From Candidatus Vicinibacter proximus (GTDB lineage Bacteria; Bacteroidota; Bacteroidia; Chitinophagales; Saprospiraceae): DNA of 64,000 nucleotides. Below the pieces are notes generated by a model. That model saw only the letters and a list, made by a program, of their open reading frames with translations. It ran no database searches and had not been told where the DNA came from. A program made the translations under genes and the position numbers. The stretch spans positions 554,501-618,500 of the forward strand of contig JADJOE010000001.1 of assembly GCA_016713905.1 (NCBI GenBank), given 5' to 3'. This document shows positions 46,001 through 53,336 of the stretch, piece by piece; within the stretch, counting starts at the first letter, position 1; every line of letters starts with the position of its first letter.

Positions 46001-47118
46001 CGTCTGATAAATCAAAATGGTCAAGATGCGTTGTACTTGAATCATGGAATTCAAACAACGGTTCAGAAACCGAGCCAACATTTGGACTTAAAAATTTTGG
46101 CGTAAAGCAGCTACCTTCTGTAGGTAAAAATGATGCAGATGGAGATGGTTATGCTGATCCGGATGGAGCACTTGACAATTCAGGAAAGCCACTTACAGGC
46201 ATGGGTTGGTTCCCGGGTTATGCAATTGATGCTGAAACTGGTAAAAGGTTGAATATTTTCTTTTCTGAAAATTCTTTTTACTCTACGGAAAATGCACTCA
46301 TTCAGCCTTGTTTAAAAAACCAGAAGGGAGTGGGAAATGACTTGATGTGGAATCCAACTGATCAAATTTTTGCAGATGCAAGTTGTGGTTTACAAGGTTT
46401 TCTTAATTTGGTTTTTGGTGGCCATCACTATATCTATGTTACAAAGCAAAAGTATGATTCTTGTACAGCTCTCAGAACCAGGTTGTCAAATCCAACAAAT
46501 ACCAACATGAGTTTTGCCATCCGGGAAATCACCTGGTGTACAATGCCTTTGATGTTTACCAATACAAGTTTACTTCCGTTAGGTAATGGATCCACAGGAT
46601 TAATTCCAAACGATGTTACTTTCAGATTAAGGGTGGATAATCCATACCAGGTTTCTTATGGAACCAATGAAAATTTTGGTCACAATTTATACCGCTTTAA
46701 AATTGACGGAAAACAGGCAGGTTTAGTTTCTACTAAAGAAGCTTATGAGAATGCACTGGAAGATGTGAACGTTGTTCCAAATCCTTATTATGGATTTTCC
46801 AATTATGAATCCGGACAATTTAGCAATGTCGTAAAAATAACCAATGTTCCACCTAAATGTCAAGTAACCATATATTCAATTGATGGAAAGTTCATCAAGG
46901 AGTATAACCGTGATGAAAAACCAGTAAAAATTGTCAGTGGCAGGGGAATTACTGAAAGACAAATTGGTCCGGATATTGAATGGGATTTGACCAACTTCAG
47001 GGGGATTCCTGTGAGTAGTGGAGCCTATTTGATTTACATAAGACAACCAGATACAGGGGCAGAAAGAATTGTTAAGTGGTTTGGTGTTGCAAGAAAATTT
47101 GACCCGTCTGGATTATAA
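43069..47118 (+). CDS. Large exported protein with T9SS-like C-terminal region
   Basis: About 1349 residues from ATG 43069; five residues upstream in frame are ignored because the signal peptide begins 'MKNKFLFSIISLILSVQVFA'. The long middle part is rich in Gly, Asn and Asp and has several Cys; I see no enzyme motif. The end 'EDVNVVPNPYYGFSNYE', 'VTIYSIDGKFIKEY', 'WDLTNFRGIPVSSGAYLIYI' and 'VKWFGVAR' resembles the beta-sandwich of T9SS sorting domains, though extended. Genes of this type often sit between a TonB receptor and a PorV/PorQ-family gene in Bacteroidota. Surface location is likely; function unknown. Confidence 0.8.
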   Translation: MKNKFLFSIISLILSVQVFAHIPKNLQKPPMKSKTLSTRNGSCAPATKQIDQEINNVRARLLNGGDVWWDLNRGRYVVPKIEAGSGKLEVSSLYAGGVWVGGYDPAGALKFMGQTYRRSTENDCWPGPLMDNGETCAEDCLNWDQFFKVSGENITKLKKAWATAQKEGRSELNRSEIPLDILYWPAKGNPYFEARYGFKLPDARQGLALFDDLNFNKTFEPQFGEYPIIDIRGCPLGIFPDEMIFWIYNDAGGIHTNTQGDPIRMEVQVQTFAFRTADELNDMTFQRYKLINRAPQDIRDCYFAMWIDPDLGCYSDDYVGCDTTLVFRAKDSAFRQRDLMYIYNIDASDGSNGCTCERSVNTYCNNIPILGVDYFRGPLDENGNELGMTYFMYYNGLGLGGNPPPNTTDPTTSQEFYNYITGKWKDGSPLTVGGNGYNPGSTNVTRYAFPGAPNNQSGWSMCSTNGGSGAGEGDRRTIQASGPLVLQPGAVNELIIGVPWVPDQVYPCPSLDELLKADQLCQDLFDNCFKLKDGPTAPDVDFVELDQEIIILLSNDPSSNNFNEGHEEAGLGVPPGRDAFYRFEGYRIFQMSGPDVSLSDKSLNDPSLVREIFTVDVKNKIKKVYNWDGLKNPNPSTTHPIVYYPVEKVSGLDEGVRHSFSVKDDAFATGINNSLINHKKYYFLVVAYSYNNYEDFNPKENTGQRVQYCLGRLNVGPNGDGKPYGATPRPQIYELVNSKYGEGLPITRLDGHGAGNSFLRLAEGMHDKILNGSFNGVIDYQAGSGPIEVKVVNPLKVQNGEYELKFVDALPNNGKLDEPVTWSLKNIADPAKVIESTSSINKFNEQIIAELGISVGIVQTGDAGSDPLGSNGIIESGLEQEYKDPNGTIWFLAQPDNNGPFTDFIKTALGPNTLYNLDPQDKFANLGDGNINGAWYPYRMVTGDTLNFTPAWMGGFNKTIVSSIMKLDSLNNVDIVFTSDKSKWSRCVVLESWNSNNGSETEPTFGLKNFGVKQLPSVGKNDADGDGYADPDGALDNSGKPLTGMGWFPGYAIDAETGKRLNIFFSENSFYSTENALIQPCLKNQKGVGNDLMWNPTDQIFADASCGLQGFLNLVFGGHHYIYVTKQKYDSCTALRTRLSNPTNTNMSFAIREITWCTMPLMFTNTSLLPLGNGSTGLIPNDVTFRLRVDNPYQVSYGTNENFGHNLYRFKIDGKQAGLVSTKEAYENALEDVNVVPNPYYGFSNYESGQFSNVVKITNVPPKCQVTIYSIDGKFIKEYNRDEKPVKIVSGRGITERQIGPDIEWDLTNFRGIPVSSGAYLIYIRQPDTGAERIVKWFGVARKFDPSGL

Positions 47119-47129
47119 AATTATTTTGT

Positions 47130-47155
47130 GAGAGTCTGTTTCAGGACAGACTCTC
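47130..47155 (+). terminator. Perfect 10-bp intercistronic hairpin
   Basis: GAGAGTCTGT (47130-47139) and ACAGACTCTC (47146-47155) form a perfect stem with a six-base loop, followed by CTTTCTT. It could terminate most transcripts before the PorV/PorQ-like gene or protect the 3' end of the upstream message. Confidence 0.65.
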
Positions 47156-47182
47156 CTTTCTTAATTAAATAAAGAAACTGAT

Positions 47183-48223
47183 ATGAATAAATTTTTACCA
47201 TATGTAATTTTAGGCTTCATGACTTTAACTCTTGAAGCACTTTTTGCTGGCAATCCTGACAGACAAGGGGAGGCTGGTGCTTATGAATTACTCATTAATC
47301 CATGGGCAAGGGGATCGGCGATGAATAGCCTGAATGCTTCATATGCTAAAGGTGTTGAAGCCATGCGTGTAAATATATCCGGCCTTGGAAGAATTAAGCA
47401 TTCTCAAGCACTTGCAGGGCATACCAGATGGTTGGTGCCAAGTGGCGTTACCATTAATTCATTTGGCTATGCCACTAAAGTAGGAAAGAATGGTGCTATA
47501 GGCATAGAGCTTATGTCTTTGAGCTTTGGTGACATTAAAGTGACGACAACTACAGCTCCTGAGGGTACTGGTGCTACCTACAGTCCAAATTTCTTCAACT
47601 TAGGGGTGGGCTATTCCCATAATTTTGGCGAAAAAGTATCTGTGGGCATATTGGTTAGAGGAGTGTCTGAAAGTATCCAAGATCTTAGTGCATTTGGTTT
47701 TGCCATTGATGGAGGCGTTCAATATGTTACAGGTCCTGAAAATAATTTTCATTTAGGAATTGCCATACGGAATGTGGGAAGCCCAATGAGATTTGGAGGA
47801 GAGGGATTATCCACACAATTGACTAGTCCAGAAAATACCGCCTTGACTTATGACGTTCGTTTGTCAAATTTTGAACTTCCTTCATTGCTGCATCTCGGAT
47901 TGTCTTATGATTTTATTTTTGGAAATCTGATGACTGTTAGTCCAGTTGCGAATTTTACTTCAAATTCATTTGGCAGGGATGTAATTGGTGCTGGTGCAGA
48001 GCTCATGATTAAGGATATTTTTGGCGTAAGAGCATCCTATGTTTATGAAATAGGAGATGCTGCTGGTGCAGGCGATGGTGCTTATACCGGATTGGGTGCA
48101 GGGCTAAGTATAAATATACCTATGGATAAAAAGGGTAATAATATACTTGCAGTTGATTATGGTTATAGACCAACCAATCCGTTTTCAGGAACTCATAATA
48201 TTGGCCTCGGCTTGAATTTTTAA
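47183..48223 (+). CDS. PorV/PorQ family outer-membrane protein
   Basis: A 346-residue barrel protein with a signal peptide ending '..LEALFAG'. The start 'AGAYELLINPWARGSAMNSLNASYAKGVEAMRVNISGLGRI' matches the PorV/PorQ family, whose members act in outer-membrane steps of type IX secretion or as general beta barrels. Alternating hydrophobic strands and a C-terminal 'HNIGLGLNF' with terminal Phe support outer-membrane insertion. It probably works with the upstream TonB receptor and large exported protein. Confidence 0.85.
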   Translation: MNKFLPYVILGFMTLTLEALFAGNPDRQGEAGAYELLINPWARGSAMNSLNASYAKGVEAMRVNISGLGRIKHSQALAGHTRWLVPSGVTINSFGYATKVGKNGAIGIELMSLSFGDIKVTTTTAPEGTGATYSPNFFNLGVGYSHNFGEKVSVGILVRGVSESIQDLSAFGFAIDGGVQYVTGPENNFHLGIAIRNVGSPMRFGGEGLSTQLTSPENTALTYDVRLSNFELPSLLHLGLSYDFIFGNLMTVSPVANFTSNSFGRDVIGAGAELMIKDIFGVRASYVYEIGDAAGAGDGAYTGLGAGLSINIPMDKKGNNILAVDYGYRPTNPFSGTHNIGLGLNF

Positions 48224-48281
48224 ACTAATTGGAAACTTAACGAGACTTTATATCGTTATCTAATAACTTATTTAGACAGCT

Positions 48282-48323
48282 AAAGAACGTTTCCTGACAA
48301 AGGGGAACGTTCTTTCGTTTTTT
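48282..48323 (+). terminator. Strong terminator after the PorV/PorQ-like gene
   Basis: AAAGAACGTTTCC (48282-48294) pairs with GGGAACGTTCTTT (48303-48315), 13 bp with one G-U pair, followed by CG and six T (48318-48323). Confidence 0.92.
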
Positions 48324-48343
48324 ATTTGGCAAACAAAACCCTT

Positions 48344-48817
48344 ATGACTACATTAAATTATTTAACCCAGGAGGGGTACGATAGGATGAAGATTGAATTG
48401 GACCATCTCAAGACCATTGGCAGGCAAGATGTAGCAAAAGCCATTTCTGAAGCTCGGGAAAAAGGGGACTTATCCGAAAATGCGGAATATCATGCCGCAA
48501 AAGATGCTCAAGGTATGCTTGAGTTAAAAATTAATGAACTGGAAAAGAAGTTGATGAACGTAAGGATCATCGATGAAAGTGCAATAGATACTTCAAAAGT
48601 GGTTTTGATGACGAATGTTCGTTTATTAAATCATAAAGTCAACAAAGAGATTATTTACAAAATAGTATCCGAAGCAGAGTCCGATATTAAAGCCAGTAAA
48701 ATATCTGCAAGTTCTCCCATAGGACAAGGTCTCTTGGGAAAAAAAGTAGGAGATAAAGCTACTATTGAAACTCCAGGTGGGACAATGATTTTGGAAATCT
48801 TAGAAATTACTGCTTAA
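48344..48817 (+). CDS. greA: Transcription elongation factor GreA
   Basis: About 157 residues from ATG 48344 ('MTTLNYLTQEGYDRMKIELDHLK'); an in-frame start at 48326 adds six residues. The N-terminal coiled coil carries 'AREKGDLSENAEYHAAKDAQG', the catalytic acidic tip that rescues backtracked RNA polymerase; the C-terminal FKBP-like domain has 'SPIGQGLLGKKVGDKATIETPGG'. Its stop shares one base with the start of the HIT gene, so the two are co-translated. Confidence 0.95.
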   Translation: MTTLNYLTQEGYDRMKIELDHLKTIGRQDVAKAISEAREKGDLSENAEYHAAKDAQGMLELKINELEKKLMNVRIIDESAIDTSKVVLMTNVRLLNHKVNKEIIYKIVSEAESDIKASKISASSPIGQGLLGKKVGDKATIETPGGTMILEILEITA

Positions 48818-49224
48818 TGGCCAGTATTTTTTCAAAAATAATATCAGGGGAGATACCTTGTTATAAGGTTGCAGAAACTGCTAATTGTTTTGCATTTTTA
48901 GATGTAAAGCCATTAGCCAAGGGACATTTACTAGTGGTTCCAAAATCCGAAATTGATAATTTTTTTGATTTAGGGGACGAGCATTATGTTGAAATTAATC
49001 TTTTTGCAAAGGAATTGGCAAAATCCTTAGCCTTAGTTGTCCCATGTATTAAAGTTGGTATGGCTGTGATAGGCCTGGAAGTTGCCCATGCACACATCCA
49101 TTTAGTGCCAATCAATAAGATTAGTGATTTAAACTTTAACAATCCAAGAGTTGAATTAGATCATGCGCAAATGACTGCAATTGCTGCTGCTATTGCAGAG
49201 GAATATGAAAGAGGGACAAAATAA
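48817..49224 (+). CDS. HIT family nucleotide-binding protein
   Basis: A 135-residue histidine-triad protein: 'IFSKIISGEIPCYKVAE', 'AFLDVKPLAKGHLLVVPK' and the catalytic triad 'HAHIHLVPI'. HIT enzymes hydrolyse nucleoside phosphoramidates such as AMP-lysine. It overlaps greA by one base (TAATG). The greA-HIT pair is common in Bacteroidota. It is convergent with the aminotransferase gene, with a two-base gap. Confidence 0.93.
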   Translation: MASIFSKIISGEIPCYKVAETANCFAFLDVKPLAKGHLLVVPKSEIDNFFDLGDEHYVEINLFAKELAKSLALVVPCIKVGMAVIGLEVAHAHIHLVPINKISDLNFNNPRVELDHAQMTAIAAAIAEEYERGTK

Positions 49225-49226
49225 TC

Positions 49227-50717
49227 CTAACTTTTAGTATACAGATTTTTCGTATTAAACCAGTCTTCTACTTTATTATTGACCCATTGATCTTTAGTTG
49301 GATCTTTATAAGTGATTATATTTTTCTTTAGGTCGAGTGTGTAGTCATTTGCCCACGCTATGTGATTTGTGTTAAGGTCTTTGAGGCAATGGATGATAAA
49401 TTTTACTTCTTCATTTGTAGTAGTAGGATGAAGAGATAATCTTATCCATCCAGCTTTAGAAGAATAATCCCCTGCGTTAATCATTTCTGTTACTACTTTT
49501 GAATATTCCTTATCAATATTCAAAATATAATGTCCATAAGTTCCTGCACAAGAGCAACCTCCCCTCACTTGAATTCCGAAACGATCATTTAACATTTTCA
49601 CACCAAGGTTGTAGTGCAAACCCTCTATGTAAAATGAAACTACACAAAGTCTTTCTTTGTGCTTTGCTTCAAGAATATGAAAACCCTCCAAATTATTTAA
49701 TTCTAACCACAACATATCCACGATCTCCTGTTCTCTTTTCTTTATATTCTCAATGCCCATTTCTTCCTTCAATCGGATACACAATGAAGTTCTGATGGTT
49801 TGTAGAAATGCAGGTGTCCCACCATCTTCCCTCGATTCAATGTCATCCAGATATTTATGCTCTCCCCAGGGATTGGTCCAATCCACTGTTCCTCCACCCG
49901 GGTTGTCCGGAATTTTATTTTGATACAAGTTTTTATTAAAAATTAAAATGCCAGTGGATCCCGGACCTCCAAGGAACTTGTGTGGAGAAAAGTAAATTGC
50001 ATCTAGTTTTTCATTCGGATCTGTTGGATGCATATTAATTTCAACGTAGGGTGCACTGCATGCAAAATCTACAAAACAGAATCCACCGACTGCATGAATC
50101 ATGGATGCAATTTTGTGGTATGGAGTAAAAATTCCGGTAACATTTGAACAAGATGTAACTGCTGCAAATTTAATTTTCCTCGATTTATATTTATCTAATA
50201 GCAATTGAAAATAATCGAGGTCAACTAATCCATTAGTATCCGGCTGGATTATTTCAACATCAGCTATTGTCTCTAACCAACTGGTTTGGTTGGAATGGTG
50301 TTCCATATGCGTAATAAAAACAACCGGTCTTTCTGTTTCCTCAATTTTAATATGATCTTTAAATTTTTCATGAAGCCTTAAACCCAGAATTCTTTGAAAT
50401 TTATTCACCACTCCAGTCATTCCAGAGTATGAGGATATTATCAAGTCATCAGAAGAGGCATTTACATGTTTTTTAATAATGTGCAAAGCTTTATGATAGG
50501 CCTCAGTCATTGCTTTACCCGTACTGTTTGTTTCGGTGTGGGTATTTGCTACAAAAGGGTAGATATTTTCCTGAAAATGATCTTCAATGGGTTTGTACAT
50601 TCTGCCACTTGCAGTCCAATCAGCATATAATAATTTTAGCTTATTAGAAAAGGGACTCTCAATGAATTGATTTATTCCAATTATACCTTTTCTGAATTGT
50701 TTAAAATATTCCTCCAT
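49227..50717 (-). CDS. Class-V aminotransferase / cysteine desulfurase-like PLP enzyme
   Basis: A 496-residue PLP enzyme of the NifS/CsdA-like superfamily. The cofactor Lys is in 'FSPHKFLGGPGSTG', the Asp that pairs with the pyridine N lies in 'GGFCFVDFACSAP', and a Cys-rich loop 'VRGGCSCAGTYGH' could carry sulfur. It is longer than SufS or IscS and lacks nearby iron-sulfur genes, so the substrate is unsure. A TAGCTTTG -7 box (50722-50729, minus strand) sits only four bases before the ATG, suggesting a leaderless message. Confidence 0.82.
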   Translation of the reverse strand: MEEYFKQFRKGIIGINQFIESPFSNKLKLLYADWTASGRMYKPIEDHFQENIYPFVANTHTETNSTGKAMTEAYHKALHIIKKHVNASSDDLIISSYSGMTGVVNKFQRILGLRLHEKFKDHIKIEETERPVVFITHMEHHSNQTSWLETIADVEIIQPDTNGLVDLDYFQLLLDKYKSRKIKFAAVTSCSNVTGIFTPYHKIASMIHAVGGFCFVDFACSAPYVEINMHPTDPNEKLDAIYFSPHKFLGGPGSTGILIFNKNLYQNKIPDNPGGGTVDWTNPWGEHKYLDDIESREDGGTPAFLQTIRTSLCIRLKEEMGIENIKKREQEIVDMLWLELNNLEGFHILEAKHKERLCVVSFYIEGLHYNLGVKMLNDRFGIQVRGGCSCAGTYGHYILNIDKEYSKVVTEMINAGDYSSKAGWIRLSLHPTTTNEEVKFIIHCLKDLNTNHIAWANDYTLDLKKNIITYKDPTKDQWVNNKVEDWFNTKNLYTKS

Positions 50718-50721
50718 AAGA

Positions 50722-50729
50722 CAAAGCTA
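50722..50729 (-). promoter_or_regulatory. -7 box directly at the aminotransferase start
   Basis: TAGCTTTG on the minus strand fits TAnnTTTG and lies four bases from the ATG at 50717. The transcript would then have almost no leader. Confidence 0.5.
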
Positions 50730-50795
50730 AGGAGAAATGAAATTAAGTTTATGACTTATAGTCCGTTAATTTTTGCTATGCCCTCTGCAAATTTA

Positions 50796-52706
50796 TTAAG
50801 AAACCAACTCTTCCTGAATTTCGGCATCCACGTTTAATGTATCCATTTCATCAGGTTTTAATTGGTCGATATCTACCCGGAGATTACCAATAATAAAATC
50901 CTGACGTTCGGGTGTATTTTTTCCCATGTAATAGCCAAGAATAGTTTCAATATGACTGTCTTCATTCAATATAACCGGTTCAAGTCTAATGTCTGGACCT
51001 ATAAAATTTCCAAACTCTTCAGGGCTAATTTCACCTAATCCTTTAAATCGTGTAATTTCAGCTTTACCTCGTAAATTTTTAATAGCTTCTTGCTTTTCTT
51101 TTTCGGAGTAACAATAAAAAGTTTGTCTTTTATCTCTAACTCTGAATAATGGTGTTTCTAAAATGAATAGATGTCCATTTCTTACTAATTCCGGAAAGAA
51201 CTGAAGAAAAAATGTAAGCAGTAAAAGTCGAATGTGCATACCATCCACATCGGCATCGGTTGCAATCACAACTTTGTTGAACCTTAAGTTTTCAATACCG
51301 TCTTCAATATCTAAAGCATGTTGTAAAAGATTCAGCTCTTCGTTTTCGTAGACAATTTTTTTTGTCATTCCAAAACAATTCAGGGGTTTACCCCGCAAGG
51401 AAAAAACTGCCTGAGATTCCACATTTCTTGATTTAGTTATGGATCCACTAGCAGAATCTCCCTCAGTGATGAAAAGAGTGGAATTATCCCTAATTTCCGA
51501 TTTCATTTTAGAATCTGTAAGATGTACCCTACAGTCTCTTAGTTTTTTATTGTGAAGATTTGCTTTTTTTGCTCTTTGATTGGCTAGTTTTTTAATTCCT
51601 GCGATTTCTTTTCTCTCACGCTCAGATTGAAGAATTCTACTCAGCATTTCTTTAGCCGTTTCAGGTGTTTTATGCAGGTAGTTATTTAATTCTTTACTGA
51701 TGAAATCCATAATAAAAGACCTTAGGGATGCCCCATCAGGCGAAATAGTTGTAGATCCCAATTTGGTTTTGGTTTGAGATTCAAATACAGGTTCTTCAAT
51801 CCTCACAGAAATTGCCCCAATAATTCCAGTATGAATGTCTTTTACATCAAAATCTTTTTTATAAAATTCGCGCACTGTTTTGACAATAGCTTCCCTGAAA
51901 TAATTTAGGTGGGTCCCACCTTGTGAAGTATATTGTCCATTTACAAAACTGTAGTACTGTTCGCCATATTGTAAACCATGTGTTATTACCACCTCTATAT
52001 CTTCGCCTTTTAAATGAATCAATGGGTAGTGGATTGTCTCTCCATCCGTTCGGCGTTCAAGCATATCTTTCAACCCATTTTTAGAGACGTAAGTTTTATT
52101 GAGATAATGTATTCTCAGTCCGGCATTCAGGTATGCATAGTGCCAAATCCTGCTCTCAATAAATTCGTGTATAAATCTGAATTTCGTAAAAATTTTATCG
52201 TCAGGTCTGAAAACTATAGTCGTTCCATTGGGCTCATCCACTGTTTTGAGGTTATACTCTTTGGTAAGATTCCCATAACTAAACTCAGCAACTTTACATT
52301 TCCCTTCTCTAACAGATTGAACCATAAAATAGGAAGAAAGTGCATTTACCGCTTTTGTACCTACTCCATTTAATCCAACAGATTTTTTAAACGCCTTTGA
52401 ATCATATTTTCCCCCCGTGTTAATCTGAGATACACATTCAATTACTTTTCCTAAAGGAATTCCTCTCCCATAGTCTCTAACAGAAACTAATCCATCGTTT
52501 ATTTCAATATCTACTTCTTTACCATAGCCCATTACATACTCATCAATGCAATTGTCAATGACTTCTTTTAAAAGAATGTATATGCCATCATCTATGCTGC
52601 TGCCATCTCCCAGCTTTCCAATGTACATGCCGGGCCTAAGTCGGATATGTTCTTTCCAGTCAAGCGATCTAATATTTTCTTCTGTATAACTATGTTGCAG
52701 TGCCAT
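50796..52706 (-). CDS. parE: DNA topoisomerase IV subunit B
   Basis: A 636-residue type IIA topoisomerase subunit. ATPase motifs: 'LLKEVIDNCIDEYVMGYG', 'VRDYGRGIPLGK', 'GGKYDSKAFKKSVGLNGVGTKAVNALS'. The TOPRIM part has 'LFITEGDSASGS' and 'VVIATDADVDGMHIRLLL'. The 'IRSLDWKEHIRLRPGMYIGKLG' start and length favour ParE over GyrB in this phylum. ParC is not in the window. A TATATTTG -7 box (52727-52734, minus) lies 20 bases before the ATG. Confidence 0.92.
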   Translation of the reverse strand: MALQHSYTEENIRSLDWKEHIRLRPGMYIGKLGDGSSIDDGIYILLKEVIDNCIDEYVMGYGKEVDIEINDGLVSVRDYGRGIPLGKVIECVSQINTGGKYDSKAFKKSVGLNGVGTKAVNALSSYFMVQSVREGKCKVAEFSYGNLTKEYNLKTVDEPNGTTIVFRPDDKIFTKFRFIHEFIESRIWHYAYLNAGLRIHYLNKTYVSKNGLKDMLERRTDGETIHYPLIHLKGEDIEVVITHGLQYGEQYYSFVNGQYTSQGGTHLNYFREAIVKTVREFYKKDFDVKDIHTGIIGAISVRIEEPVFESQTKTKLGSTTISPDGASLRSFIMDFISKELNNYLHKTPETAKEMLSRILQSERERKEIAGIKKLANQRAKKANLHNKKLRDCRVHLTDSKMKSEIRDNSTLFITEGDSASGSITKSRNVESQAVFSLRGKPLNCFGMTKKIVYENEELNLLQHALDIEDGIENLRFNKVVIATDADVDGMHIRLLLLTFFLQFFPELVRNGHLFILETPLFRVRDKRQTFYCYSEKEKQEAIKNLRGKAEITRFKGLGEISPEEFGNFIGPDIRLEPVILNEDSHIETILGYYMGKNTPERQDFIIGNLRVDIDQLKPDEMDTLNVDAEIQEELVS

Positions 52707-52718
52707 ATTGGGTACATT

Positions 52719-52734
52719 TAGATTTGCAAATATA
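52719..52734. promoter_or_regulatory. Back-to-back -7 boxes upstream of parE
   Basis: TAGATTTG on the plus strand (52719-52726) directly abuts TATATTTG on the minus strand (52727-52734), giving a TTTGCAAA core. The minus box serves parE (ATG 52706). The plus box would start a transcript about 100 bases ahead of folB, which has its own box. Confidence 0.5.
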
Positions 52735-52824
52735 AAACATATTATAATATTTTTTAATTTGAAATGCAGGAGAAGATTTTATGAAAAAATCCTTGAAGTT
52801 ATACCAAGGAATTAATGTGCCCTG

Positions 52825-52832
52825 TACATTTG
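52825..52832 (+). promoter_or_regulatory. -7 box directly at the folB start
   Basis: TACATTTG fits TAnnTTTG and is four bases from the ATG at 52837, implying a leaderless or nearly leaderless message. Confidence 0.5.
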
Positions 52833-52836
52833 ACCT

Positions 52837-53214
52837 ATGGCAAGAACAGTAAATTATACTATTGAGTTGAACCACCTCAAATTTTATGTCAAGCATGGTG
52901 TTTATTCTTTCGAGAAAGAAATAAGACAATGTTTCATGGTGGATCTAAAATTAAATGTTGGACTTCCCATAGAACAAAAAATAGAACTCCAAAATACTGT
53001 GGACTATACGGAAGTATATAATTTGGTTAAACAAATAATAGAAACCCAGGAAGATTTATTGGAAAACCTGGTTTTAAAGATTTTACATGCAATTCTAAGA
53101 CAATATTATAGCGTAAGTTCTTGCACATGCAGAATAGAAAAATTTCCCCAATTGGGAGGTCAGGGCTCAGTTGCAATATGTCTTAGTCTTGATCAAGAAA
53201 AGTTTATAAAATAA
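52837..53214 (+). CDS. folB: Dihydroneopterin aldolase
   Basis: A 125-residue enzyme of folate synthesis that splits dihydroneopterin. The signature 'FYVKHGVYSFEKEIRQCFMVDLKL' holds the catalytic Glu, 'VDYTEVYNLVKQI' and 'LLENLVLKIL' fit the family, and 'IEKFPQLGGQGSVAICL' contains the usual Lys-x-Pro site. It is divergent from parE and stands alone. Confidence 0.92.
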   Translation: MARTVNYTIELNHLKFYVKHGVYSFEKEIRQCFMVDLKLNVGLPIEQKIELQNTVDYTEVYNLVKQIIETQEDLLENLVLKILHAILRQYYSVSSCTCRIEKFPQLGGQGSVAICLSLDQEKFIK

Positions 53215-53314
53215 TTCTGGTGAAATAACCCTCCCAAATTCAGTTAACAAATATTAGTAGGATAATCGTAAAAAGCAGGAATTAATATTAAATCAATTAG
53301 CCCAATAAAAGTTA

Positions 53315-53322
53315 TATTTTTG
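53315..53322 (+). promoter_or_regulatory. -7 box for the M4 protease gene
   Basis: TATTTTTG fits TAnnTTTG and ends 14 bases before the ATG at 53337. No TTTG was found at the -33 spacing. Confidence 0.5.
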
Positions 53323-53336
53323 TAAAAATTTCTAAA

